In this document: in pieces, positions 36,113 to 46,566 of the stretch | Layout: each line of letters begins with the position of its first letter | How positions within the stretch are numbered: position 1 is the stretch's first letter | Origin: an uncultured Alphaproteobacteria bacterium | GTDB taxonomy: Bacteria; Pseudomonadota; Alphaproteobacteria; HIMB59 | Length of the DNA stretch: 64,000 nucleotides | Direction of reading: 5' to 3' | Assembly: GCA_902521155.1 (NCBI GenBank) | Contig: CABYQR010000001.1 | Span: forward strand, 62,001-126,000 | The notes under the pieces: generated by a model | What the model saw: only the letters and a program-made list of their open reading frames with translations | The model's database searches: none | What the model was told of the DNA's origin: nothing | Translations under genes and position numbers: made by a program

Positions 36113-37018
36113 TTAAATTATTTGTTCAATTTTTTCTAATACTTGCTCAGTTTTTATACTTTTTACATCCTCAGCTAATATTTTATGAACATTATCTCCT
36201 AAGGGGTAACAAGACTTGGATATCTCATTATCATTAGCCAACCATATCAAGTGTTTATTGCTTAATCCTGCTATATGAGCAGGGCCAGTATCATTGCTTA
36301 TTATAAGATCTGAGCCTAAACAAAGATCCAAAAAAATATCAATTTTAGATTCATTTATTTTATTTTGAGCAAGAGGGCATAATTTAATTATTTCATTTAT
36401 ATCCTCAATATCTAATTGGGAGCCTGTTAAGTAGACATCTAATTTCTTGTCAATTAAGTGTTTTGCTATTTTAGCAAATTTTTGGGTTGGCCATTTTTTG
36501 TAACTTCCAGTTTTAGAAGCTCCTGGAACCATAATAACGTAATTATTTTTATTAGTTTTTTTTAAAGACATCCAACTCAAATCAGGAGAAAAATATTTAT
36601 GAATATTTAATTTGCTTAATTGATCTTTATGATTTTGAGTAATATGTTGAACACCTAATGTCTTTTGCTGATATTTAATATTAGAAAATTTTCTAGCAGA
36701 AAGAATTTGGGTATTTGTAAAAACTCTCGTAAAAAAATGATAAATCTGAGTTCTATTTGAATTTTGTAAATCAACTACTAGATCGAACTTATTTTTTTTA
36801 ATGATTTTTAAATAGTTAATAATTGATTGAATTATACTTAATCTGTTATCTATAAGAATTTCCTTAACATAAGGGAGTTTAATAAAAATATTTTTGTAGT
36901 TAGACTGAGTAAGTAGATATAGATCATCATTTGGATAATGATGATTTAATGTTTTTATAGCTCCAAATGATAGTACCAAATCTCCAAGTGAACCATGTTT
37001 GATAATTAAGATTTTCAT
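36113..37018 (-). CDS. Glycosyltransferase family 9 (heptosyltransferase-like)
   Basis: This GT-B fold enzyme of 301 residues begins ILIIKHGSLGDLVLSFGAI, the classic start of heptosyltransferases. VIMVPGASKTGSYKKWP and the donor-site motif LIISNDTGPAHIAGL are present. Members transfer heptose or related sugars to lipopolysaccharide core at the inner face of the inner membrane. It overlaps the preceding family 4 transferase gene by one base, so the two act in the same pathway. It could add heptose or another sugar to core; the donor cannot be fixed from sequence. Confidence 0.88.
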   Translation of the reverse strand: MKILIIKHGSLGDLVLSFGAIKTLNHHYPNDDLYLLTQSNYKNIFIKLPYVKEILIDNRLSIIQSIINYLKIIKKNKFDLVVDLQNSNRTQIYHFFTRVFTNTQILSARKFSNIKYQQKTLGVQHITQNHKDQLSKLNIHKYFSPDLSWMSLKKTNKNNYVIMVPGASKTGSYKKWPTQKFAKIAKHLIDKKLDVYLTGSQLDIEDINEIIKLCPLAQNKINESKIDIFLDLCLGSDLIISNDTGPAHIAGLSNKHLIWLANDNEISKSCYPLGDNVHKILAEDVKSIKTEQVLEKIEQII

Positions 37019-38115
37019 TAATTAAAATTTCTTAAGTAAACTTCTAAAGTTTTTTTACACATTTTTTCCGAACTATAATTTTTATTAACAAAATTCCTAC
37101 TTTTTTGGATTATGTTGGAATAATTATCAATTGCATATTTAAATGATTTAACAAAAGAACTATAGGAACCTACATCAAATAAAAGTTTCTTATCAAATTT
37201 AAGGAGCTGTTCCTTGGTTCCACCAATATTTGGAGCTAATACTGGTTTTTTCATAGATAATGACTCTGAAATTGTTCTCCCAAATCCCTCTGGTCTAGTA
37301 GAGCAATTAATAACAATAAAACTATCATCGTATAATTTTTTTATATCTAAGGTAGGTTTTTCAAATAAAACAAATTTTGTAAGATTTAAATTTTTTATAA
37401 GCATATCAATTCTTTTTTCATATTTTGATTGGTGAGATGAAATAAATACAAGCTTAAATTCATCTCTTAGATTTAAGTCTTTTTTTATATAAAACTTAAG
37501 AAGATTATTGTGGCCCTTCCAACTGGATATGCGAGAAGGTAATAGGATTTTTTTAATATTATCTTTTTTATTGGAACTTGATGGTTGAAAGTAATTTGTG
37601 TCAATACCTCTCGGAATGACAAAGAGTTTATTTTTATTGAAATATTTATTCACATATGAATTTTTTACAAAGTTTGAATTAAATATGACACTATCGCCCT
37701 TAAGTAAAAAACTGTTATACCAATCTTTAAGCAAGAACCCTGGTTTATACTTATTATGAACACTCGTAACTATTTTAATATTCATCTTTCTCAAAAAATT
37801 AATTAAAAAAAAAGCTGGGGCTCTAGAAGAGATATGTACTAAATTTATACCTTTGTTTTGTATAATTTTTTTTAAAGAAATTTTTATTTTATATTGATCA
37901 AATATATTTTTGAACTTTAAGTTATCAAGATAAATTATATTTAAACTTTTATCTATAATATTATTCTTACTTCTCTCACACAGTATATAATTTTCAATTT
38001 TCTTTTTACTTAAATACCTTGATATATCTCTAGAGCCTGTCTCTATCCCTCCTATTCCCATGGTTGGAATAATTTGTAAACAGACTAAGTTTTTTATATT
38101 CTTTTGGTATGCCAA
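37018..38115 (-). CDS. Glycosyltransferase family 4
   Basis: This GT-B fold enzyme of 365 residues starts with LQIIPTMGIGGIETGSRDIS, the usual acceptor-loop motif of family 4. It has VIPRGIDTNYF before the donor domain, RISSWKGHNNLLK, and the ERPEGFGRTISES-like stretch here reading RPEGFGRTISESLSMKKPV with the EX7E catalytic pair. The start appears to be TTG at 38115; no ATG is near. The beginning overlaps the start of the divergent hydrolase gene by 7 bases. It is probably a lipopolysaccharide core sugar transferase together with the family 9 enzyme. Confidence 0.88.
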   Translation of the reverse strand: MAYQKNIKNLVCLQIIPTMGIGGIETGSRDISRYLSKKKIENYILCERSKNNIIDKSLNIIYLDNLKFKNIFDQYKIKISLKKIIQNKGINLVHISSRAPAFFLINFLRKMNIKIVTSVHNKYKPGFLLKDWYNSFLLKGDSVIFNSNFVKNSYVNKYFNKNKLFVIPRGIDTNYFQPSSSNKKDNIKKILLPSRISSWKGHNNLLKFYIKKDLNLRDEFKLVFISSHQSKYEKRIDMLIKNLNLTKFVLFEKPTLDIKKLYDDSFIVINCSTRPEGFGRTISESLSMKKPVLAPNIGGTKEQLLKFDKKLLFDVGSYSSFVKSFKYAIDNYSNIIQKSRNFVNKNYSSEKMCKKTLEVYLRNFN

Positions 38116-38834
38116 GATTCAATTACTTCATAAAAGGTAATACCAAAATAGCCTATAGATATAACAAAAGAAGTAAAAAAAGTTTAATATTTATCCACGG
38201 GCTAATGTCAGATATGAATGGAAAAAAATCAATTTTTTTTAATAATTATTGCAGAAAAATGAATATTTCTTTTTTGTGTTTTGATTTTAGAGGTCATGGA
38301 AAATCGAGTGGTAATTTTACCGATTTTGGAATAGGTGATTGGTTTAGTGATTTAAAAAGTCTGCTTAAATATTTAAATATAAATCAATCCATATTAGTTG
38401 GGAGTAGCATGGGTGGTTGGGTTGCAATGTTATATGCCTTAAATTATCCTAAAAAAGTATCTAAATTAATTGGAATAGCGCCAGCACCAGATTTTACAAA
38501 GGAATTAATTTGGAAATCACTTAATTCTAAAGAAAAGCAAAAGATTAAATCTAATAAGATAGTTACAAAAAAAGTTAGTAATAGCTTTTCTTATTCCTAC
38601 TCTCCTAAATTATTTATAAATAGTAAAAATTTTTTTATTAAAGATATAAAAAAAAAATATAATGGACAAACAATTTTCTTTCATGGAGGTCAGGACCTAT
38701 CTGTACCATATAACTATAATGATAGATTTTATAAGAATTCTACTTTTTTAAATTTAACTAATATAACTGTTAAAAATGCTGATCATAGCATGTCAGATAA
38801 ACTAAGTTTAAACTCTATAATTAAATATTTTTAA
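38109..38834 (+). CDS. Alpha/beta-hydrolase fold protein
   Basis: This protein of 241 residues has the complete triad: nucleophile Ser100 in VGSSMGGWVA, Asp in HGGQDLSVPY, and His in NADHSMS. The oxyanion region is FIHGLMSDMNG at 28-38, and the DFRGHGKSSG motif is usual in serine aminopeptidase/lysophospholipase-like hydrolases. It has no signal peptide. It starts within the 5' end of the divergent glycosyltransferase gene and its stop shares a TTAA with gltB, so it has no intergenic DNA of its own on either side. Substrate unknown. Confidence 0.83.
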   Translation: MPRFNYFIKGNTKIAYRYNKRSKKSLIFIHGLMSDMNGKKSIFFNNYCRKMNISFLCFDFRGHGKSSGNFTDFGIGDWFSDLKSLLKYLNINQSILVGSSMGGWVAMLYALNYPKKVSKLIGIAPAPDFTKELIWKSLNSKEKQKIKSNKIVTKKVSNSFSYSYSPKLFINSKNFFIKDIKKKYNGQTIFFHGGQDLSVPYNYNDRFYKNSTFLNLTNITVKNADHSMSDKLSLNSIIKYF

Positions 38835-41800
38835 GCAATTTTATGTTGTTCAATTACAGGATAATTCAATTTATCAACTACCTCATTAGGAACGACATGG
38901 ATAAACTTTGAAATTTCTTGCTCAAAGTTTTCAATTATATATGAGGCTCTTTTAGATTTTGTCTCTTCGCTAAAGTTAGTCAAAAGTTTAAATAAGTATT
39001 TCTTCCAATTTTCGTCCAATATTTGGTATGATTGAATAGTTTCCTTATTCATCATCTCACTAAGATTCTTTTGATCAGAATATATAAATGCTGATCCTCC
39101 AGTCATGCCAGCTCCAAAATTATCTCCAATATTTCCTAAAATAACAACTTCTCCGCCAGTCATATACTCACATCCATTTGCCCCACATCCTTCAACAATA
39201 GCCAATGCTCCTGAATTTCTTACACAAAATCTATCTCCCGCTTGTCCAGATGCAAATAAAGTTCCAGCTGTTGCACCATATAAAGTAACATTTCCGATAA
39301 TAACATTTTCATGACTTGGTTGGTTGAATGAATTTCTAGGTTGAACAATAATTTTTCCACCAGAAAGACCTTTACCAACATAATCATTAGAGTCTCCGAA
39401 AACCCTTAGAGTTAAACCTTTCACTGCAAATGCCCCAAGAGAATTTCCACCAGAACCTCTTAATTTGAGTGTGACATGGTCTTCTGAAAGGGAGTTCATT
39501 CCATAATGACGAGTGATAAAAGAAGATATCTTTGTTCCTATAGTCCTTAGTGTATTTTGAATGTTATAAGTAAGTTCTATTTTTTGACCTGATTGGATAA
39601 ACTCTTTTCCATCTTTTTCAAATAGATCATCAAGGGTTTTTGGAACTTCATTTCTTTTTTTCTCAGAGTGATAGTCATAAATCTTTCCATCGTCAATTTT
39701 TGTTAAAATTGGATTTAAATCCAAATTATCTAGATCACTAGAACCATAGTGCGCTTGTGATAAGAGTTCTGTTTTTCCAATAACATCTTTTAGAGATGAG
39801 TAACCCAATGATGCTAAGATTTCCCTAACCTCTTCTGCTATAAATGAAAATAGATTAATTACCTTCTCAGGAGTTCCACCAAATTTTTCTCTTAAATCTT
39901 CATCCTGGGTGCACACACCTACGGGGCACGTATTAGAATGACACTGTCTGACCATGATACAACCCATGGCAACTAAAGAAGCAGTACCAATTCCATATTC
40001 TTCTGCTCCAAGAATAGCCGCCTTAACTATATCTTGACCAGTTTTTATTCCACCATCTGTTCTAAGAATTACTTTATCTCTTAAACCATTTAATGATAGG
40101 ATTTGATGTACTTCACTAATTCCTAACTCCCATGGAAGGCCAACATACTTAATGCTAGATTGAGGACTAGCTCCTGTTCCACCGGAGTGTCCAGATACTA
40201 AAATCACATCCGCTTTAGCTTTAGCAACTCCAGCAGCCACAGTTCCAATACCTGACTGGGCAACTAGTTTTACACATACTTTAGCTACTGGGTTGATTTG
40301 TTTGAGGTCATATATAAGTTGAGCCAAATCTTCAATTGAATAAATATCATGATGAGGGGGTGGGCTAATAAGGGTAACACCCTTAGTACTGTGTCTAAGT
40401 TTGGCAATTAAATCAGTCACTTTGAAACCAGGGAGTTGTCCCCCTTCTCCAGGCTTAGCTCCTTGGGCTATCTTAATTTCAATTTCTGAACAATTATTTA
40501 AATACTCTGCAGTTACTCCAAACCTTCCACTGGCTACTTGTTTAATTGAAGAGCTTGGGTTATCTCCATTTTGTAATTTATTATATCTAGCTGAGTCCTC
40601 TCCCCCTTCACCACTGTCAGACTTAGAGCCAATTCTATTCATAGCTACAGCAAGTGTTTGATGAGCTTCAGGACTAAGGGCGCCTAGAGAAATACCAGGA
40701 GAAACAAAGCTCTTTCTAATTTCAGAAATACTTTGGACAGCATCAAGTTTTAGAACTTGTTGGGATTCATTAAATTTAAGAAGGTCTCTGATATGAATGG
40801 GTTTTGTATTATATATTCTTTTAGTATAATTTTTGTAAAGGTTGTATGAATCTCTTGTTACAGCTTCTTGGAGCATATGGATAGAAACACCTTCGTAGGC
40901 GTGTATTTCACTGTTAGCTCTGAAACGAAATTCACCACCAATGTCTAGAACTGTATTATTCCCCTTGAAAGATAAATCATGCTGTTTTCTGACTCTTTTT
41001 TCTAAACCTTCAAGGCCGATACCAGAAATTCTTGAAGGCATCCCAGGGAAAAAACTCTCAACCATACTACGACTAAGACCAATTATTTCTAAATTCCTTC
41101 CCCCTCGGTAGGAGCTAATAATTGAAATACCCATTTTGCTGATAATTTTTCTAAGACCCTTCTCGATAGCTTTCTTTAAATTTTGTATAAGTTTTGGATA
41201 CTCAATATTCTTATAAATATTTTTATTAAACCTATCACAAACTATTTTTTCAATAAGAGAGGCATTTACAGTGGTTGCTCCCACACCAATTAGTACTGCA
41301 AAATAATGAACATCAAAACACTCTAAAGATGACACATTTAATGAAGTAAAAGTTCTTAAATTGTTTTTAATTAAATAACTATGTACTGCACTTGTAGCTA
41401 GAATCATAGGCAAGGCTACCCTGTTTTTATCAATTTTTTTATCAGATATTATTAAATGCTGAGTACCTGACCTAACTGCTTGTTCTGCCTCTGAACAGAC
41501 TCTTTGTATCTCATTTAAAAAATTAGTCTGGTCATTAATATTGTAAGTACAATCAATTTCAGTAGTGTGCTGACTAAGATGCTCTTTTAAGGTTTCAATT
41601 TCATTATCGAGTAATACAGGGCTTTCTAAAAGAACAAGATTGCATTGCTCTGAGTCTTCCTCAACTATATTACCTAAATTTCCAAGTCTAGTCTTAAGGC
41701 TCATTACAACTTGCTCCCTTAAACTATCTATTGGTGGGTTTGTAACTTGACTAAAATTTTGCTTAAAAAAACTATGAAGACCTCGATATCTTTCTGTGAG

Positions 41801-43345
41801 AACACTTAAAGGGGTATCATCTCCCATGGAGCCAATAGCCTCTTGCCCTGTTTTCACCATTGGGTCTAATATCAAATCAAGAGTTTCTAAAGATAGGTTA
41901 AAGGATTTTGATATTTGATAAAAAATTTTATCAACGCTTTCTTCTGGCTTGAGGATTTTTTTATCTGCAAGAATAGCATCTAATTGAGTCGTTTTTTTAT
42001 TCCAAGTCGAGTAGTCTCGCCTTTCACTTAATTGTTTTTTTAATTCATCACTTTGGTAGAACTTTTTCTCTTTATAGTTAATCGCAATAAGTTCTCCAGG
42101 TCCAACCCTACCTTTTTTCAAAATATTTTTTTCTTCTATATTAACCATACCTACCTCGGAACCAGAGATAAGTAGGCCATCATTTGTAATTATATAGCGT
42201 AAGGGACGAAGGCCATTTCTATCCATTCCTGATATAATCCAATCTCCAAAATTTCCACACACAGCTGCCGGACCATCCCAAGGCTCTATAACCGCATTAC
42301 AATAAGCGTACATATCCTTTAAATTTTCTGAGATATCTGGTCGGTTTGACCAAGCTTCTGGAATAATCATTGATTTAGCCATTGGCATATCCCTGTCAGT
42401 TTGTACTAGTAATTCAAAAGCTCCGTCTAAAGAGGCTGAGTCGGAAGCATCAGAATCTAAAATAGGTTTTAAATCATCAATTCTCTCATTGAAAAAAGGA
42501 TGGGTTATTCTCGGTTCATGTGCACTCATCCAATTAATATTACCTTTCAAAGTATTTATCTCACCATTGTGAGCTAAAACTCTAAAAGGTTGGGCAAGAG
42601 ACCAAGTAGGAAAAGTATTTGTAGAGTATCGTTGGTGATAGATCGCAAACTTTGATTTGAAATCAGGGTCTAAAAGGTCAGTATAAAATTCAGATAATTG
42701 TTCTGCTAAAAACATTCCTTTATAAACAATAGTTTCAGTTGAAAGAGAACAAATATAGAAATCATTTATATTTAGTGCTTTAATTTTATTCTCTATTCTT
42801 CTTCGTGTTAAATATAGTTTTTTTTCTAAATCATCCTGGGATTCCTTAGGAGAGAATATGATTTGTTCAATTTCAGGTTTTGTATAATTTGCTTTTTCTC
42901 CAAGAATTTCTGTATTAACTGGAACTTGCCTCCAACCAAAAATGTTCATTCCCGCTTTAATAATCTCATATTCGACAATAGCTCTACATTTTTCTTGAGC
43001 TCCAAAGTCTCTTTTTGGGAGAAATATCATACCTACCCCTAAAAGATTTTTTTCATTGGCTTTATGTCCTGTTCTTACAACTTGCTTGTTAAAAAAAGAA
43101 TTAGAAACTTCAAGCATAATTCCAGCACCATCTCCAGTTTTTCCATCTGCATCTACAGCGCCTCTATGAAAAACAGCTTTGAGTGCCTCAACACCTTTTT
43201 CAACTATATCTCTTCGTGATTCACCATCTATGGAAGCTACAAGTCCTACCCCACAATTATCGTGCTCAAACTCGTCTCTATATGTATGATTTTTTTTTAG
43301 TTTATTTTTATTTTTTAAATAGAACTCTACTTCTTGATTTTTCAT
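38831..43345 (-). CDS. gltB: Glutamate synthase (NADPH) large subunit
   Basis: GOGAT large subunit, 1504 residues. Cys31 (DNCGVGLVASI) becomes the N-terminal nucleophile after removal of a 30-residue propeptide, and begins the class II amidotransferase domain. The central and FMN-binding synthase domains follow (PPPHHDIYSIEDLAQLI, VSGHSGGTGASP). The 3Fe-4S cluster Cys lie in CIMVRQCHSNTCPVGVC, and the C-terminal GXGXG beta-helix has repeated G-rich turns (NIGDNFGAGMTGGSAF). With GltD it makes two glutamates from glutamine and 2-oxoglutarate. It overlaps gltD by 4 bases. Confidence 0.97.
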   Translation of the reverse strand: MKNQEVEFYLKNKNKLKKNHTYRDEFEHDNCGVGLVASIDGESRRDIVEKGVEALKAVFHRGAVDADGKTGDGAGIMLEVSNSFFNKQVVRTGHKANEKNLLGVGMIFLPKRDFGAQEKCRAIVEYEIIKAGMNIFGWRQVPVNTEILGEKANYTKPEIEQIIFSPKESQDDLEKKLYLTRRRIENKIKALNINDFYICSLSTETIVYKGMFLAEQLSEFYTDLLDPDFKSKFAIYHQRYSTNTFPTWSLAQPFRVLAHNGEINTLKGNINWMSAHEPRITHPFFNERIDDLKPILDSDASDSASLDGAFELLVQTDRDMPMAKSMIIPEAWSNRPDISENLKDMYAYCNAVIEPWDGPAAVCGNFGDWIISGMDRNGLRPLRYIITNDGLLISGSEVGMVNIEEKNILKKGRVGPGELIAINYKEKKFYQSDELKKQLSERRDYSTWNKKTTQLDAILADKKILKPEESVDKIFYQISKSFNLSLETLDLILDPMVKTGQEAIGSMGDDTPLSVLTERYRGLHSFFKQNFSQVTNPPIDSLREQVVMSLKTRLGNLGNIVEEDSEQCNLVLLESPVLLDNEIETLKEHLSQHTTEIDCTYNINDQTNFLNEIQRVCSEAEQAVRSGTQHLIISDKKIDKNRVALPMILATSAVHSYLIKNNLRTFTSLNVSSLECFDVHYFAVLIGVGATTVNASLIEKIVCDRFNKNIYKNIEYPKLIQNLKKAIEKGLRKIISKMGISIISSYRGGRNLEIIGLSRSMVESFFPGMPSRISGIGLEGLEKRVRKQHDLSFKGNNTVLDIGGEFRFRANSEIHAYEGVSIHMLQEAVTRDSYNLYKNYTKRIYNTKPIHIRDLLKFNESQQVLKLDAVQSISEIRKSFVSPGISLGALSPEAHQTLAVAMNRIGSKSDSGEGGEDSARYNKLQNGDNPSSSIKQVASGRFGVTAEYLNNCSEIEIKIAQGAKPGEGGQLPGFKVTDLIAKLRHSTKGVTLISPPPHHDIYSIEDLAQLIYDLKQINPVAKVCVKLVAQSGIGTVAAGVAKAKADVILVSGHSGGTGASPQSSIKYVGLPWELGISEVHQILSLNGLRDKVILRTDGGIKTGQDIVKAAILGAEEYGIGTASLVAMGCIMVRQCHSNTCPVGVCTQDEDLREKFGGTPEKVINLFSFIAEEVREILASLGYSSLKDVIGKTELLSQAHYGSSDLDNLDLNPILTKIDDGKIYDYHSEKKRNEVPKTLDDLFEKDGKEFIQSGQKIELTYNIQNTLRTIGTKISSFITRHYGMNSLSEDHVTLKLRGSGGNSLGAFAVKGLTLRVFGDSNDYVGKGLSGGKIIVQPRNSFNQPSHENVIIGNVTLYGATAGTLFASGQAGDRFCVRNSGALAIVEGCGANGCEYMTGGEVVILGNIGDNFGAGMTGGSAFIYSDQKNLSEMMNKETIQSYQILDENWKKYLFKLLTNFSEETKSKRASYIIENFEQEISKFIHVVPNEVVDKLNYPVIEQHKIA

Positions 43346-44754
43346 GATGCTTTTTTTATTTGATTGCTTTGTAAAAATTGGTGAATAGACTTTGCTACTT
43401 CTCTTCCATCATGGATGGCCCAAACAACTAAAGATGCTCCTCTAACAATATCTCCTGCAGCAAATACCTTTGGATTACTTGTTTGAAACCTCTTAAAATC
43501 AACTTTAACGGTATTCCAACTAGTAAGTTCTAGGTCAGTATTGAAATGTGAATTTAAATCTTCTGGCTCAAAACCTAAAGCTTGGATGATTAGATCACTT
43601 CTAATTTGTTTTTCTATTCCTGTATCTAGTGGTTTTCTCCTACCTGTTTCGTCAGCCTCTCCAAGAGTGGCTACTTTGTAGCTTAAGCTAGATGCTTCAG
43701 ATTTTTCACTGATTATTTTTGAAGGAACAGCAAGCCAATTAAACTTAACACCCTCTTGTTCTGCATTTAAAACTTCCCTTGCAGATCCGGGCATATTTTC
43801 TTTATTTCTTCTATAAAGGCATGTTACTTCTTTGGCTTTTTGACGGATAGCCGTTCGTACACAATCCATCGCAGTATCACCACCACCAATTACAACAACA
43901 TGTTTATCTTTTGCACTTAAATATTTGTTTGAGGAAGGAGTATCTCCAAGACCAACTTTATTACTCTCTATTAAAAAATCCAAAGCAGGAAGAGAGTTAT
44001 TAATATTTGATATCTCGATATCTAGTTTTCTAGCTTTGTAAACACCAGTAGCAACAAGAATAGCGTCGTAGTCTTTTTCTAAATCTTGGAAGGTTAAATC
44101 CTTACCTATTTCTTTGTTAACATGGAAATTAACTCCACTATTTGTTAGCCAATCTGTTCTTCTCTCGACAATACTTTTGTCTAATTTAAAATTAGGGATA
44201 CCATAAATCATTAAGCCGCCAACTCTGTCATTTTTTTCAAAAACATCGACGTGATATCCATTTTGAATAAGGTATGAAGATGCTGCCATCCCAGCAGGAC
44301 CTGATCCAATGATTGCGACTTTTTTTTTTGATGAACTGTTTATTTCAATATTTTTAACCCACCCTTTTTCCCATGCTAACTCAGTGAGATATTTTTCTAA
44401 ATTACCAATTGTAATAGCTCCAAAACCTGCTTGCTCAACAACACAGTTTCCTTCACATAGCCTGTCTTGAGGGCAAACCCTACCACAAACTTCTGGAAAC
44501 ACATTTGTTGAAGATGAAACTTGATAAGCCTCTTCTAATCTATTCTCAGCAATATATTTGAGCCAATCAGGAATATTATTATTTAAAGGGCAATGAATTT
44601 GACAATAAGGAACTCCACACTGGGAACATCTTGAAGATTGTTCAACAGATGTTTTATTGTCAAACTGACTATAAATCTCTTGGAAATCCTTTATTCTTTT
44701 TTCAGGATCTGATTTGGATGGATTCTTTGGTTTTTGCTTATGAAACTCTAACAT
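43342..44754 (-). CDS. gltD: Glutamate synthase (NADPH) small subunit
   Basis: GOGAT small subunit, 470 residues, feeding electrons from NADPH to GltB. The N-terminal 4Fe-4S domain has CSQCGVPYCQIHCPL and CGRVCPQDRLCEGNC. FAD binding is shown by IIGSGPAGMAASSYL, NADPH binding by VVVIGGGDTAMDC, and the C-terminal FAD stretch by VFAAGDIVRGASLVVWAI. It is first in the two-gene operon and is read divergently from uppP across 94 AT-rich bases. The order gltD then gltB is the reverse of the E. coli order. Confidence 0.96.
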   Translation of the reverse strand: MLEFHKQKPKNPSKSDPEKRIKDFQEIYSQFDNKTSVEQSSRCSQCGVPYCQIHCPLNNNIPDWLKYIAENRLEEAYQVSSSTNVFPEVCGRVCPQDRLCEGNCVVEQAGFGAITIGNLEKYLTELAWEKGWVKNIEINSSSKKKVAIIGSGPAGMAASSYLIQNGYHVDVFEKNDRVGGLMIYGIPNFKLDKSIVERRTDWLTNSGVNFHVNKEIGKDLTFQDLEKDYDAILVATGVYKARKLDIEISNINNSLPALDFLIESNKVGLGDTPSSNKYLSAKDKHVVVIGGGDTAMDCVRTAIRQKAKEVTCLYRRNKENMPGSAREVLNAEQEGVKFNWLAVPSKIISEKSEASSLSYKVATLGEADETGRRKPLDTGIEKQIRSDLIIQALGFEPEDLNSHFNTDLELTSWNTVKVDFKRFQTSNPKVFAAGDIVRGASLVVWAIHDGREVAKSIHQFLQSNQIKKAS

Positions 44755-44848
44755 GATAATAAATTATTACTTTATTCTCCTACAAATAAATGGAATTTAT
44801 TTCTATAAAGATTCTACTATTAAGTAAATACCTATTTAGTAATATATT

Positions 44849-45601
44849 ATGACTAATGAAAATTTTTTTTATATTTTTTACTCTATAATTCAAGGAATTA
44901 CTGAATTTATCCCCATTAGTTCAAGCGGTCACCTGAATATAATTGAGTTAATTTTTGTAAACCTAGAAGAAAGAAATTTTTTATATGAAACTACTGCACA
45001 CTTTGCCTCCTTATTGGCTCTTCTATTATATTTATATAAAAATAAATACTTTGAATTTAGCAATATTAGGGTCAATTTTTTTCCTGTTATCTTAGCAACT
45101 ATCCCCGCAGTATTCGTTGGCTATATAATAGTTTCTCTAAAAATAAATATTATAAGCCTAAAAATTATTGGTATTACATCCATTATTGGTGGATTAATGC
45201 TTTATTTTTCTGATATGAAACAATTTCAAAGACTTGAAGTAAAAAATAGAGCAATAAAATTCTTTTTGGCAGGTATGTTTCAATGTCTCGCTTTTATACC
45301 CGGTTTTAGTAGGTCTGCTAGTTGTATAATTGCTTTTAGATTACTGGGAGAAGAAAGGAAGATATCTTCTATTTATAGTCTTTATTTAGGAATACCCATA
45401 ATAACTATATCTTTTTTATCTAATTTTAAAGACCTCAAAAATATGGTTATAGATATTAATTTAGTAATAATTTTTATTGTAACTTTTATTTCAGCATACA
45501 TAACATTAAATCTTTTTATAAATTTTATAAATAGAATCAGCTTTACGCCCTTTGTTATTTATAGAATTTTACTAGGGTTAATTATTTTAGGTATATTTTA
45601 A
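44849..45601 (+). CDS. uppP: Undecaprenyl-diphosphatase UppP
   Basis: This integral membrane enzyme (250 residues, about seven or eight hydrophobic segments) recycles undecaprenyl pyrophosphate for peptidoglycan and lipopolysaccharide synthesis. Both active-site motifs are present: GITEFIPISSSGHL near residue 16 and PGFSRSASCI near residue 150. It is about 15-20 residues shorter than E. coli UppP, mainly at loops and the C terminus. Its stop codon abuts that of the convergent gene with no base between. Confidence 0.93.
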   Translation: MTNENFFYIFYSIIQGITEFIPISSSGHLNIIELIFVNLEERNFLYETTAHFASLLALLLYLYKNKYFEFSNIRVNFFPVILATIPAVFVGYIIVSLKINIISLKIIGITSIIGGLMLYFSDMKQFQRLEVKNRAIKFFLAGMFQCLAFIPGFSRSASCIIAFRLLGEERKISSIYSLYLGIPIITISFLSNFKDLKNMVIDINLVIIFIVTFISAYITLNLFINFINRISFTPFVIYRILLGLIILGIF

Positions 45602-46531
45602 TTAAACTCTATCGAGGAACTTATTTAAATACTGTGAGGAAATTATTTTCATATCTGATAAATCTTTCTCAATTATTTCAGATACCTTAGATTGGCTTCC
45701 ATCAGAAATACTATCATGTGATAGTGATAAAAATTGATCGTAAGTAAATAATGGCCTTGGGAGCTTCTCCATTAATTTTCCTTGGATAATTGCAAAGAAT
45801 GAAGGAATTTTTATAAATCGAGCAGGTTTTTTTAGAGTTTTAAATATATGTGAGAGTATCTCTTTAAATGAAAATATTTCATTTCCTACTGCTGGGATAT
45901 TTGAATTTTTATATTTATCAAAATTTTGAATTAATTTAAATAGCATAAGAGATAAATCATTGACATAAATTGGTTGAAATTTTGTTTCTCCTTTTTTGTA
46001 CAAAGGAAGGAAAGGAAATAATTTTGCCATCTTACCGAATTGATTTATAAAATTATCCTCTTCCCCATAAACAATACTAGGCCTGATTATAATATAGTTA
46101 GTATTATTGTTTTCGATAAATTCTTCTCCCATTTTCTTAGAAATAAGGTAATTAGATTTTGTATCATAGCTTGAGCCTAGGCTTGAAACATGTAAAAAAG
46201 GTTTGTTATATTTTTCAGCATAAAAAGATATTTTTTTGGGTAATAAGAAATGTGCAAGTTCAAAAGACATACTTGATTTCTCAAATAAAAGTCCAATTAA
46301 ATTGACAACCACATCGCTTTTTTTAATTAAATTCTCTAAGTTAGATAAATCATGTAAGTCAAAATCAAATACTTCTATTTGACCAATATCTCCAGAAAGA
46401 ATATTCCGTTTGACCCCAGCAGAGTTTCTGACTGGACATAATACCTTGCATTCATCAGATAAGAGTCTTTTAACAATACTTCTACCAATAAAACCAGTAG
46501 ATCCAAATACAAGTATATTTTTGTTTCTCAT
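45602..46531 (-). CDS. Complex I NDUFA9-like NAD(P)-binding protein
   Basis: This is an extended short-chain dehydrogenase-like (atypical SDR) protein of 309 residues. The Rossmann motif VFGSTGFIGRS is at 7-17, and VVNLIGLLFE and IIRPSIVYGEEDNFINQF with the FQPIYVNDLS motif match the alphaproteobacterial/mitochondrial complex I NDUFA9 group. The usual catalytic Tyr-x-x-x-Lys appears as YLISKKMGE. It may support quinone or complex I function at the inner membrane; an ordinary epimerase role is less likely. It is divergent from rnd by 35 bases. Confidence 0.78.
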   Translation of the reverse strand: MRNKNILVFGSTGFIGRSIVKRLLSDECKVLCPVRNSAGVKRNILSGDIGQIEVFDFDLHDLSNLENLIKKSDVVVNLIGLLFEKSSMSFELAHFLLPKKISFYAEKYNKPFLHVSSLGSSYDTKSNYLISKKMGEEFIENNNTNYIIIRPSIVYGEEDNFINQFGKMAKLFPFLPLYKKGETKFQPIYVNDLSLMLFKLIQNFDKYKNSNIPAVGNEIFSFKEILSHIFKTLKKPARFIKIPSFFAIIQGKLMEKLPRPLFTYDQFLSLSHDSISDGSQSKVSEIIEKDLSDMKIISSQYLNKFLDRV

Positions 46532-46566
46532 TACAATATCTATCTTATATAAATATAAGAACCATC

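Noticed and set aside
39105..40661. Plus-strand open frames inside gltB (39105-39314 and 40401-40661)
   Set aside because: Pro/Ser-rich translations typical of antisense frames; gltB is continuous and conserved here.
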